From: Oceanithermus desulfurans
Lineage (GTDB): Bacteria > Deinococcota > Deinococci > Deinococcales > Marinithermaceae
Assembly (NCBI RefSeq): GCF_014201675.1
Contig: NZ_JACHEZ010000002.1
Location: 186,001 to 250,000, forward strand
DNA: 64,000 nucleotides
Direction: 5' to 3'
A model generated the notes under the pieces. That model was not told where the DNA came from and ran no database searches. It saw only the letters and a program-made list of their open reading frames with translations. The first letter of the stretch is position 1; each line of letters begins with the position of its first letter. Positions 25,762-33,335 of this stretch are shown here, in pieces. The position numbers and the translations under genes are program-made.

Positions 25762-26547
25762 TCAAATGTCCCAGGCCGCGTGCAACGCCCGCAGGCTGTT
25801 TTTCACGCCCTCGACGCCTCCGGTCACCTCGAGCGCCGCCGTACCCGCGAACCCCGCGAGCGCCCCCTTGAACGCCGGGTAGGGCAGGCTTCCCGCCCCC
25901 ACCGGCAGGTGGGCGTCGCGGTCGCCCAGGTTGTCGTGCAGGTGCAGGTGCAAAAGGGGCGCCCGGGAGGCCTGCATGGCCTCCAGGTAGGCGCGGATCT
26001 GCGCCTCGCCGCCCTGCACGTAGGCGTGGGGCAGGTCGAGGGTGTAGCCGAACCCCTCGCCCGCGCCCTCGACGAGGCGGACGAGCTCGGCGGGTTCCTG
26101 GAGCAGGTCATGGCGGTCGAGGGCCAGGTTCTCCACGGCCACGGGCACCGGGGGCGGGCCCAGGCGCTCGAGCGCCCGGGCGAGCCGCTCCTTCGCCGCC
26201 TCGATCAGGATCGGATGGCGCAGCGGGATCTGCCCCGTGTGCAGCACCCCCACGCGCGCGTCCACCGCGCCTGCGAACTCGAGCGCCCGCTGCATCCGCT
26301 CCAGACTGGTCGTCCAGGCTGCCTCCACCACCGAGGCCAGGTTCAGGTCCACGAAGGGGAGGTGGACGGTGAACCCCACCCCCGCGGCCCGGCCCATCTC
26401 GCGCAGCTCGCGCGCGCCCGGCAGCTGGGGGAACATCTCCTGCAGGTCCACGCTGAGCTCGATGTCGATCCCCAACTCCGCGGCGAGCGCGAAGGCCTCG
26501 CGCGGGTCCACCAGGCCGGCGGTGACCGCCGAAAACCCCAGCCTCAC
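25762..26547 (-). CDS. TIM-barrel sugar-phosphate isomerase/epimerase-like protein (AP_endonuc_2 fold)
   Basis: 261 residues, GTG start overlapping the substrate-binding-protein stop (GTGA). Barrel strands recur: 'RLGFSAVTAGL', 'GIDIELSVDL', 'VGFTVHLPFVDLNLAS', 'VGVLHTGQ', 'VPVAVENLAL', 'YTLDLPHAYV', 'LLHLHLHDNLGD' and 'AALEVTGG'. Metal-site residues typical of the xylose-isomerase-like superfamily are visible (E in 'VENL', D/H in 'LDLPHA', H/D in 'HLHDN', E in 'LEVTG'). Being the last gene of an ABC sugar-uptake operon, it may isomerise or epimerise the imported compound. The substrate is unknown. Confidence 0.8.
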   Translation of the reverse strand: MRLGFSAVTAGLVDPREAFALAAELGIDIELSVDLQEMFPQLPGARELREMGRAAGVGFTVHLPFVDLNLASVVEAAWTTSLERMQRALEFAGAVDARVGVLHTGQIPLRHPILIEAAKERLARALERLGPPPVPVAVENLALDRHDLLQEPAELVRLVEGAGEGFGYTLDLPHAYVQGGEAQIRAYLEAMQASRAPLLHLHLHDNLGDRDAHLPVGAGSLPYPAFKGALAGFAGTAALEVTGGVEGVKNSLRALHAAWDI

Positions 26548-27743
26548 CGGACCTCCAGGGCCTTCTTCTGGGCCTCTTCGAGCGCCTGCCGCGGGTCGGT
26601 GCGCCCCTTGAGCGCCTTCTCCAGCGCTTCGTCCAGGTAGTCGCGCCAGACCGCGAACTGCGGCACCCGCGGCCGCGGCACCGCGCGCGCGATCTGCTCG
26701 AAGGCGACCTTGCGGTAGGGGTTCTCGGCGTAGAAGTCCTCAAGCAGCGGCAGCACCGACCGACGCAGCGGCACGTAGTAGCTGGCGTGGATCCACTCGA
26801 CCAGGTTCTCGGGCTGCATCAGGAACCTCCAGAAGGCGAAGGCGCCGCGGGCCTCCTCCGCGGAGGCGCCCTTCAGCACCACCAGCTCCGCCCCGCCCAT
26901 CGGCACCTTGCCGCCGGGCTCGCGGGGCACCGGGGCCACGCCCAGCTCGAAGGCGAACGAGTACTTCTCGGCCGCCGGCCAGTTGGCGATCGAGGCGAAG
27001 ACCATCATCCCCTTGGTGCGCACGAAGTCGAGCTGGGCGAACTGCGCCTCGGCCAGGTTGCGCGGGATCGCGGCCTTCTTGTCCACCAGCCGCCGCAGCA
27101 TCGCGAGCGCGTCCACCGCCTCGGGGCTCGCGAAGTTGGGCCGGCCGTCCGCGGTCACCAGGCTGCCGCCGCGGCTCGTGACCATGGCCTCGAAGATCCA
27201 GGAGTCGAGGATGGCGATGAACCCCTTGCTGCGCCGGGTGGTCAGCTTGAGGGCGTCGTCCTCGAAGGTCTTCCAGTCGCCCGGCACCGGCAGGCGCAGG
27301 GTGCGCAGGGCGTCGGCGTTGTAGAAGAGCACCGGCGTGGAGGTGTTGAAGGGCAGCCCGTAGCGCACCCCGTCGACCACGCCGTAGTTCCAGGGCGCCT
27401 CGAAGAAGTCGGCCACGAACTCGGGGTCCAGGCCGCCGGTAAAGGCGTCGAGCGGCTGCACTGTGCCCTCGGCCACCAGGCGCGGGAAGAAGGCGATCTC
27501 GGCCTGGTAGAGGACCGGGGCGCTGCCGGTGCGCAGCGCCGCGATCAGCTTGGTTTCGGCCTCGCGGTAGTCGCCCACGTAACGAGGAACGACCCGGTAG
27601 TCCGACTGCGCGGCGTTGAAGCGCTCGGCGAAGCGGTCGATCGCCTCGCCGGCGGGGCCGTCCATCGAGTGCCAGAACGTCACGTTCACCTGCGCCAGCG
27701 CCGGCGCCAGGACGAACAGGGCTAGGATCCACCAACGTTTCAT
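26544..27743 (-). CDS. ABC transporter substrate-binding protein (UgpB-like)
   Basis: 399 residues. Signal peptide 'RWWILALFVLAPALAQ' without a lipobox, then the family opening 'VNVTFWHSMDGPAGEAIDRFAERFN'. The segment 'GLPFNTSTPVLFYNADALR' is the usual hinge/ligand region of group-1 binding proteins, and 'TSRGGSLV' resembles the UgpB 'QSTGSL/GG' loop. It delivers a sugar, polyol or glycerol-3-phosphate-like ligand to the two permeases encoded just upstream. GGTGGAG precedes the ATG. No cognate ATPase gene is in the operon. Confidence 0.85.
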   Translation of the reverse strand: MKRWWILALFVLAPALAQVNVTFWHSMDGPAGEAIDRFAERFNAAQSDYRVVPRYVGDYREAETKLIAALRTGSAPVLYQAEIAFFPRLVAEGTVQPLDAFTGGLDPEFVADFFEAPWNYGVVDGVRYGLPFNTSTPVLFYNADALRTLRLPVPGDWKTFEDDALKLTTRRSKGFIAILDSWIFEAMVTSRGGSLVTADGRPNFASPEAVDALAMLRRLVDKKAAIPRNLAEAQFAQLDFVRTKGMMVFASIANWPAAEKYSFAFELGVAPVPREPGGKVPMGGAELVVLKGASAEEARGAFAFWRFLMQPENLVEWIHASYYVPLRRSVLPLLEDFYAENPYRKVAFEQIARAVPRPRVPQFAVWRDYLDEALEKALKGRTDPRQALEEAQKKALEVR

Positions 27744-27752
27744 AGCTCCACC

Positions 27753-28532
27753 TTAACCTTTCAGACTTCCCTCGAAGGTCTCCACGATCTTGCGTTCGAA
27801 GAGCAGGTACACCCCGGCGAGCGGCAGCGTGCCCAGGAGCGCCGCCGCCGAGAGCAGGCCCCAGTCCGAAGGGTACTTGCGCACCAGGTCGGCCATCCAG
27901 ACCTGCAGCGTCCACCAGGTTTCCGAGGTCATCACCCGCGGGTAGAGGACCAGGTTCCAGTGGGCGGCGAAGGAGAGCACCCCGGCGGTGACCAGGTGCC
28001 CGGCCATCATGGGCAGCAGCACCCGCACGAGCACCACCCCCTCGCCGGCGCCGTCGATGCGCGCCGCCTCCACCACCTGCCAGGGCACGCTCCGGAGCCC
28101 CTGGTAGAGAAGGAAGACGACGAAGGGGCTGGCGGCGAAGGGCCAGACGAGCGCCCAGGGGCTGCCCAGCAGGTGGGTGCCGGCGAGGACGCCGTAGAGC
28201 GGCACCAGCAGCATCTCCGCCGGCACCGCGAGCAGGAAGAGGTAGAGGCCCAGCAGCGGCGCCCCCTCGCGCAGCGCGTAGGCCGCGGGGAAGCCGGTAA
28301 GGAGCGCCAGCGCCGTGGCCAGCCCGCTCACCCCCAGGCTGTAGACGAGCCGCCCCCAGAAGCCCTCGGGGGCCAGCGCCCGGAAGTTCTCGAGGCTGAA
28401 GCCCAGCCGGGTGATCTCGCCGGCGTAGACGAGCTCGGGCGGCAAAAAGGCGGCGTAGGCCATCCAGAGGAAGGGCAGGGCCACGGCGAAGACGAGCAGG
28501 GCGACGAAGGCGTGGCGCGCGAGGTTCCTCAT
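27753..28532 (-). CDS. ABC transporter permease (UgpE/MalG type)
   Basis: 259 residues with six hydrophobic helices. The cytoplasmic EAA loop is 'VVEAARIDGAGEGVVLVRVLLPMM', which contacts the ATPase. The N-terminal helix 'HAFVALLVFAVALPFLWMAYAAF' and the C-terminal 'YLLFERKIVETFEGSLKG' end are typical of MalG/UgpE proteins. It forms the membrane channel with the upstream permease, whose stop overlaps this start by one base. Confidence 0.9.
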   Translation of the reverse strand: MRNLARHAFVALLVFAVALPFLWMAYAAFLPPELVYAGEITRLGFSLENFRALAPEGFWGRLVYSLGVSGLATALALLTGFPAAYALREGAPLLGLYLFLLAVPAEMLLVPLYGVLAGTHLLGSPWALVWPFAASPFVVFLLYQGLRSVPWQVVEAARIDGAGEGVVLVRVLLPMMAGHLVTAGVLSFAAHWNLVLYPRVMTSETWWTLQVWMADLVRKYPSDWGLLSAAALLGTLPLAGVYLLFERKIVETFEGSLKG

Positions 28533-29410
28533 CAGCGTTCCTCCATGAAGCGCGCCTGGGCGTAGGCGAGGCCCAGCGTGAGCAGCAGCAGCACGATCGT
28601 CGCCGCGGCCGCGTAGCCCAGGCGGTACTGCTCGAACCCCACCTCGTAGATGAAGTAGCCGAGCACCCGCGTGCCCCCGAAGGGTCCGCCGCGGGTGAGC
28701 AGGAAGACGGCGACGTAGGACTGCAACGTGAGGATCGTGCCCACGACGAGCAGGAAGGTGACCGCGGGCCGGAGGAGCGGCAACGTCACGTAACGCACCG
28801 CCTGCCGCGGCGTGGCCCCGTCCACCCAGGCGGCCTCCAGGAGCGAGCGGGGGATGCCCTTAAGGCTCGCCGAAACCACCAGCACCCCGTAGCCCAGGTA
28901 GCGCCAGAGGGTGAAGGCCACCACCAAGAGGAGCGCCCAGAAGGGCTCGCGGTCCCAGGCGGGCACGACCAGCCAGGCCGCGAGCGGGCTGTCCTCGGGC
29001 ACCAGCGCGTACAGCAGCGTCTGCAGCGCGCCGTACTCGGGCGAGAGCAGGGTGTACCAGCTCACCGCCGCCGCAGAGAGGGTGACGAGGCCCGGGAGGA
29101 ACAAGAGCCCCTTGACCCAGCGCTCGTAGGGTTGGCCCTCGAGCGCGAAGGCCACGAGCAGCGACAGCACCAGGAAGCTGGGCAGGGTGATCGCGGCGAA
29201 GGCCAGGGTGACCTGGAGGCTGTGCCAGAAGGCGGGGTCGCCGAGGAGCTCGCGGTAGTTGGCGAGGCCCACCGCCCGGGGGGCCGAGAGCCCCGACCAG
29301 TCCCAGGTGGAAAACCGCACCACCTCGACGAAGGGGTAAAGGCCGAAGACGGCCAGCACCACCAGCGATGGGGCCAGCCCCAGCCACGCGGGTTTGGGCC
29401 GGATCCTCAT
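28532..29410 (-). CDS. ABC transporter permease (UgpA/MalF type)
   Basis: 292 residues with six hydrophobic helices. The opening 'AWLGLAPSLVVLAVFGLYPFVEVVRFSTWDW' is the standard UgpA start, and the EAA loop is 'LLEAAWVDGATPRQAVRYVTLPLL'. First of the three transport genes; the start lies 10 bp after the stop of the small barrel-like gene, so the five genes 29951-25762 may be one transcript. The ATPase must be supplied from elsewhere. Confidence 0.9.
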   Translation of the reverse strand: MRIRPKPAWLGLAPSLVVLAVFGLYPFVEVVRFSTWDWSGLSAPRAVGLANYRELLGDPAFWHSLQVTLAFAAITLPSFLVLSLLVAFALEGQPYERWVKGLLFLPGLVTLSAAAVSWYTLLSPEYGALQTLLYALVPEDSPLAAWLVVPAWDREPFWALLLVVAFTLWRYLGYGVLVVSASLKGIPRSLLEAAWVDGATPRQAVRYVTLPLLRPAVTFLLVVGTILTLQSYVAVFLLTRGGPFGGTRVLGYFIYEVGFEQYRLGYAAAATIVLLLLTLGLAYAQARFMEER

Positions 29411-29420
29411 GCCGGAGGCG

Positions 29421-29951
29421 TTACCAGAGGAAGAGCAGGCTCGCCCGGAAGAGGTCGCGGTCGTTCGCGGCCAGCTCGAGCGCTACGGGGTCGTAGTAGA
29501 GCCGGAGCCCCAGCCCGTAGCTGAACAGCGAGGCGGCCAGGCTTCCCTTGGGGAAGTAGCCCACGCCCAGCTTGGCGCTGAGCGCCCCCTCGACCGGCCC
29601 CATCGGCGGCAGGTCCCAGCTGAAGCCGCCGCCCAGGTAGCCCCCGAAGGCGCCCGGGTCGGCGTAGCGCAGCTCGCCGAAGGCGCCCACGGCCATGAAC
29701 TGCCCGCCCACGCTCAGGCTGGGCAGCACCAAGATCTTTCCGGTGGCGCTCACGCCCAGGCGCGGGTAGCGCACCTCCAGGTCCAGGCCGGTGTCGAGGC
29801 CCAGCGGGGCTACGGGCAGCTGCACGCCCAGCGTGAACACGCCCGCGCCCGGGTGGGCGTAGCCCAGCCCCGCGCTGTTCTCGGGGTAGGCGGGGGTGCT
29901 GGCCAGCGCCAGGCCCGCAAGCGTCCATACCAGGATCCACAATCGTTTCAT
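29421..29951 (-). CDS. Small exported beta-barrel-like protein, unknown function
   Basis: 176 residues. Signal peptide 'MKRLWILVWTLAGLALA', then strongly alternating, glycine-rich strands ('GAGVFTLGVQLPV', 'DLEVRYPRLGVSATGKI', 'FMAVGAFGELRYA', 'GGYLGGGFSWDL', 'SYGLGLRLYYD') and a terminal aromatic residue ('ASLLFLW'). This is what a small outer-membrane beta-barrel looks like. No family is recognised. AAAGGAGGAG precedes the ATG. It could give an outer-membrane path for the ABC substrate (inference from position only). Confidence 0.65.
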   Translation of the reverse strand: MKRLWILVWTLAGLALASTPAYPENSAGLGYAHPGAGVFTLGVQLPVAPLGLDTGLDLEVRYPRLGVSATGKILVLPSLSVGGQFMAVGAFGELRYADPGAFGGYLGGGFSWDLPPMGPVEGALSAKLGVGYFPKGSLAASLFSYGLGLRLYYDPVALELAANDRDLFRASLLFLW

Positions 29952-30008
29952 ACGCTCCTCCTTTTGGGTTCCATCCTACACGGACGGCACGCGGTCGCCC
30001 GGTTGCGC

Positions 30009-30014
30009 TATACT
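30009..30014 (+). promoter_or_regulatory. -10 element upstream of the HsmA-like gene
   Basis: TATACT about 36 bp before the ATG at 30051, with AAAGGAGGG in between. Confidence 0.4.
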
Positions 30015-30050
30015 TTCGTAAACGCAAGGCGAGATCCAAAGGAGGGCTCC

Positions 30051-30427
30051 ATGCCCACGAACGTGCTGTTTGCGGTGGTCTTCATCAACCTGGCGCTCGT
30101 CTTCTACACGATCGGCGTCTGGTGGGAGCGCCTTTCGGGGACGCTGCGCCCGGTCCATCTGGCCTTCTTCTGGGCGGGCTTCGTCTGCGACTCGACCGGC
30201 ACCGAGGCCATGCGCCGCATCATGGGCGGACGCTTCGAGCTGAACCTGCACGGCGTCACCGGCCTGACCGCGCTGCTGCTGATGCTGGTGCACGCCCTGT
30301 GGGCCAGCTGGGTGCTGGCCAAGGGCGACGATGCCGCCAAGCACCGCTTCCACCGCTTCAGCGTGCTCGTCTGGACGATCTGGCTGGTGCCCTACTTTAC
30401 GGGATACCTGCTTTCGATGCGGGGTAG
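30051..30427 (+). CDS. HsmA-family membrane protein with apparent loss of its normal stop
   Basis: Four hydrophobic helices over ~125 residues with family blocks 'FINLALVFYTIGVWWERLSG', 'LAFFWAGFVCDSTGTEAM', 'NLHGVTGLTALLLMLVHALWA' and 'HRFHRFSVLVWTIWLVPYFTGYL'. This matches the ~130-residue HsmA family (TIGR03987, function unclear). In the natural frame no stop follows; the frame runs on to 31007 through the antitoxin gene as nonsense. A TAG sits at 30425-30427 one frame away, directly after the last family residue and after a run of four G. Loss of one G would explain this. AAAGGAGGG precedes the ATG. The end given assumes the ancestral stop. Confidence 0.65.
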
Positions 30428-30640
30428 GGTCGCCCGCGAACACCTCAACCCCCACACGACTCCTGCGCATCGCCCTCGTTCGCGACCCGGGCGTGGTCAG
30501 CTGGACCTCTTGCGAGGCGATCAGGGGGTGTGCGTGTCCGCGCGGGCAGGGAAGCTCACCTTTGCGGCGACGTGGCCCCGCGGTGGCTCGAACGCGCCGG
30601 CAAGTTGTTGCATCCTGTCTTTTCATGTGCGACAATATGC

Positions 30641-30646
30641 TATAGT
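30641..30646 (+). promoter_or_regulatory. -10 element of the Xre/RES toxin-antitoxin operon
   Basis: TATAGT, followed 10 bp later by GAGGAGG and the ATG at 30667. The ~220 bp before it are otherwise non-coding. Confidence 0.45.
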
Positions 30647-30666
30647 CCCGGACCGAGGAGGTGCCC

Positions 30667-31098
30667 ATGCGCACGTACACGCCGCCCAAGGACAAGCCGC
30701 CAGCCACAGAGGTCGGCGTTCGGATCAACCTCTTGACCATGACCCGCGAGATGTCCGAGGGCGTGCCCTTCCAGCTCGCCGAAGAAATACGGACGTTGCT
30801 CGACCTCAACAAAGCGAGCTTCGCCCGCAAGCTGGGGGTGGACCCCCGCACCCTGAGCCGCTTCCGCAAGAGCGGCCGGCTCAACGCCCTGGCCAGCGAC
30901 CGGGTCTACCGCATCGCCAGCCTGGTGGAGGCCGCGACCGAACTGCACGAGGGGGACCAGGTCCGGGCCATTCGCTGGCTCAAGACGCCCAACCGCGCCC
31001 TCGGTGACCGCCGCCCCATCGACGCCATCGCGTCGCAGCCCGACTACGAGCGGGCCATGGACCTGATCGGAGCCCTGCAGGAAGGGGTCTTCGTCTAG
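30667..31098 (+). CDS. Xre/MbcA/ParS-type antitoxin (DUF2384)
   Basis: 143 residues from the ATG at 30667, with GAGGAGG 6 nt upstream. N-terminal Xre-like helix-turn-helix ('LLDLNKASFARKLGVDPRTLSRFRKSGRLN') and C-terminal toxin-binding domain ('AIRWLKTPNRALGDRRPIDAI'), the defining motif of the MbcA_ParS_Xre family. It should neutralise the RES toxin encoded immediately after (stop and start share one base) and repress the operon. Confidence 0.9.
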   Translation: MRTYTPPKDKPPATEVGVRINLLTMTREMSEGVPFQLAEEIRTLLDLNKASFARKLGVDPRTLSRFRKSGRLNALASDRVYRIASLVEAATELHEGDQVRAIRWLKTPNRALGDRRPIDAIASQPDYERAMDLIGALQEGVFV

Positions 31099-31601
31099 TG
31101 GCCCGACGGCTTCTTTGGCGGATTACCCGTAAGGACCGGGTTCAAGGAGCATTTACGGGAAAGGGAGCCGCCAAGTACGGAGGGCGCTGGAACGAGAAGG
31201 GCACCCCGGTCGTCTACACCGCCGAGTCGCTGGCCGGCGCGATGGTGGAGCTGCTCGCCTACTACAAGGACGTGCGCACGCTCGAAACGCGCGTCTATTT
31301 CCGGATGGACGTGGACGAGGAGCTGATCTTGGGCCTTGACCCGAACGCCCTGCCCGACGATTGGCGCGCCTTCCCCTACCCGCCTTCTGCGCAAAAGATC
31401 GGCACCCTTTGGCACCGCGAGGCCCCGTCCGTGGGCTTGCGCGTCCCCTCGGTGCTGATTCCCGAAACGTACAACGTGCTGCTCAACCCCGAACACCCCG
31501 AGTTCCACCGGGTCACCATCGACGGGCCGTACCCCCTGGCCGTGGACGGGCGCCTGGCCGACCTCGTCGAGGCAGCCTACGGTCGCGGAGGAAAAGGGTG
31601 A
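31098..31601 (+). CDS. RES-domain toxin (NAD+-degrading)
   Basis: 167 residues, GTG start sharing a base with the antitoxin stop. RES signatures: 'LWRITRKDR', 'GRWNEKGTPVVYTAESLAGAMVELLAYY', and the downstream 'LPDDWRAFPYPPSAQKIGTLWH' and 'VPSVLIPETYNVLLNPEHPEF'. The conserved Arg, Glu and Ser that name the domain are present. Characterised relatives (MbcT, ParT, RES) consume or transfer ADP-ribose from NAD+. Complete and likely active. Confidence 0.92.
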   Translation: MARRLLWRITRKDRVQGAFTGKGAAKYGGRWNEKGTPVVYTAESLAGAMVELLAYYKDVRTLETRVYFRMDVDEELILGLDPNALPDDWRAFPYPPSAQKIGTLWHREAPSVGLRVPSVLIPETYNVLLNPEHPEFHRVTIDGPYPLAVDGRLADLVEAAYGRGGKG

Positions 31602-31717
31602 AACAGGTGGAAGGACGCGCACTCTTGTAATCTCATGGAATTTCATGCAGCGGCGAGTCTACCTGGAGGTCCCCGGCCTCCTACCATGAGTAGGACTGGT
31701 TGTGCTACCGTAGAGGG

Positions 31718-31966
31718 GTGAAGACGGTCCGTAGCGCCAAGATCAGCGTGAGCCTGCCCGAGGAGTGGCTCCGTTACGTGGAGGAGTACCGCGAGCGCCA
31801 CGGCCTGACGAGCCGCAGCGAGGTGTTGGTTCTGGCCTTGCGGGCCCTGCGCGAGGCCGAGCTGGCCGAGGGGTACCGGCAGATGGCGCGGGACTACGCG
31901 CAGGCCGACGAAGCGTGGGTGGACTCGGGACTCGAAGAAACGCTGGACCTCATGGACCGGGGGTAG
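31718..31966 (+). CDS. Ribbon-helix-helix antitoxin of a MazF module
   Basis: 82 residues from the GTG at 31718 (AGAGG just upstream). N-terminal RHH fold: 'AKISVSLPEEWLRYVEEYRERHGLTSRSEVLVLALRALREAELAEGY'. The C-terminal tail 'AWVDSGLEETLDLMDRG' is the acidic toxin-binding end seen in MazE-like antitoxins. The next gene starts 3 bp later. A TACCGT -10-like element 6 nt before the start is weak. An in-frame GTG at 31700 is possible but lacks a ribosome-binding site. Confidence 0.8.
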   Translation: MKTVRSAKISVSLPEEWLRYVEEYRERHGLTSRSEVLVLALRALREAELAEGYRQMARDYAQADEAWVDSGLEETLDLMDRG

Positions 31967-31969
31967 CCG

Positions 31970-32311
31970 GTGCCGACCTGCTGGCGTGGCGACGTGGTGC
32001 TGGTGGACTTCGACCCGGCACGCTCCGGCGAGGCGGCCAAGACGCGCCCGGCCGTCGTGGTGTCGAGCAACGTCGTCAACGCCGCCGCCCCGGTGGTTGT
32101 GGTCGTTCCCTTAACCTCGAACCTTAGCCGGGTCTACCCCAGCGAGCTGGTGCTGCCCGCGGCCCGCATCGGCACCCGTAGCGACAGCAAAGCCCAAACG
32201 CACCTGGTCCGCCACGTGAGCAAACGCCGCGTCGTCAAGGTGATCGGGCACGTTCCCGCGGACCTCATGGAAGCGCTGGACGGACGGCTCAGAGAAGTGT
32301 TGGGGTTGTAG
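31970..32311 (+). CDS. MazF/PemK-family endoribonuclease toxin
   Basis: 113 residues, GTG start 3 bp after the antitoxin. Classic MazF blocks: 'RGDVVLVDFDPARSGEAAKTRPAVVVSS', 'VVVVPLTSNLSRVYPSELVLPA' and 'KAQTHLVRHVSKRRVVKVIGHVP', with the catalytic Arg ('TRPAVVV') and Thr/Ser ('PLTSN'). It cleaves RNA at short sequences when freed from the antitoxin. Complete. Confidence 0.92.
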   Translation: MPTCWRGDVVLVDFDPARSGEAAKTRPAVVVSSNVVNAAAPVVVVVPLTSNLSRVYPSELVLPAARIGTRSDSKAQTHLVRHVSKRRVVKVIGHVPADLMEALDGRLREVLGL

Positions 32312-32404
32312 CCACAACCCGAAAATCCTACAGCATGGCCTAACAAGAGCGTGTCGAAATTGCCTCGCGCCAACTTGCGAAGATCAGACGATAAAAATTG
32401 TATT

Positions 32405-32410
32405 TATACT
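32405..32410 (+). promoter_or_regulatory. -10 element of the mrr-like gene
   Basis: TATACT ends 6 nt before the ATG at 32417, in an AT-rich stretch; leaderless spacing. Confidence 0.5.
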
Positions 32411-32416
32411 ATTGAT

Positions 32417-33324
32417 ATGGCGAGTGACAGGCTGCGGAGGCAGGGCGAGCTGGTCAAGGGCGTACTCGAGTTGCTTATCGAGAATCCTGACGGACTTCAG
32501 GCAAAAGACGCGATCTCTAAGTTGAAATCGGTTGTTCCGCCTACCCCCGCGAGATGGGTGAATACGATAGCGCCCCTGGCGTCATGCGATACGACAGAGA
32601 TGTGCGCATTGCCACAATTCCCGCGGTCAAAGCCGGTTGGATAAACAAGACAAAAACGGGTCAATGGAGCGTTACGGACAAAGGTAGAAAAGCTCTCGAA
32701 AAGTATTCTGACCCCGAAGAAATGGGGCGCGATTTACGAAAAATCTACAATGAGTGGAGGCGAAAACACAAGAAGCCCAAGTCGCCGACACCGGCAGTCG
32801 ACGAAGGTATCAGTGAGCAAGAGGTTGAACATGCAGCCATAGCGTTGGAAGAAGCACGCGAGAGCGCCTGGTTAGAAATTCAAGATTACCTACACAGGCT
32901 AGACCCCTACGATTTTCAGAAACTTGTTGCAGCATTGCTTCGTGGCATGGGCTACCACGTGGATTGGGTTGCTCCGCCCGGACCCGACAGGGGCATCGAC
33001 ATCATCGCCCACCAAGACCCGCTAGGTGTGTCCGGTCCCCGGATTAAGGTTCAGGTTAAGCGCCAGGCTTCGCGGGTAGACGTAAAAGATATGCGTGGCT
33101 TCATTGCGGTATTGGGAGAGGGCGATATTGGTGTATTTGTAAGCATCGGGGGCTTTACCCGAGAAGCCGAAAACGAGGTCAGGCGCCTCGAAAACCGTAG
33201 GGTCATGCTTGTCGATATAGAGCGATTGGTTGAGTTGTGGATCGAATACTATAAAACCATCCCTGAGGAATACCGTCGTTTGCTGCCGCTCATACCTGTC
33301 TACTTTTTGGATGCGCGCGACTAA
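32417..33324 (+). pseudogene. Mrr-type restriction endonuclease, split by a -1 frameshift
   Basis: The N-terminal half (from ATG 32417) reads as a winged-helix Mrr_N domain up to 'SVVPPTPAR' near 32554, then turns to nonsense. The frame that begins 'MGEYDSAPGVMRYDRDVRIATI' at 32554 carries the rest of Mrr_N ('TVKAGW'-type block: 'IPAVKAGWINKTKTGQWSVTDKG') and the catalytic domain ('FQKLVAALLRGMGYHV', 'GPDRGIDIIAHQDP', 'IKVQVKRQ', 'FIAVLGEGDIGVFVS'), with PD-(D/E)xK residues D and QVK intact. One base missing near 32545-32555 explains the break. GC is clearly lower than in neighbours, suggesting transfer. Mrr enzymes cut modified DNA. Either a true pseudogene or a sequence error. Confidence 0.8.
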
Positions 33325-33335
33325 TAAGCCGGGGG

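Noticed and set aside
26787-27725. Plus-strand 312-codon frame opposite the binding protein
   Set aside because: Shadow of the minus-strand UgpB-like gene, which has a signal peptide and clear family motifs.
29394-31007. Single 537-codon gene spanning HsmA and the antitoxin region
   Set aside because: Only residues from 30051 to about 30424 resemble a protein family; the rest is out of frame with the clear antitoxin gene.
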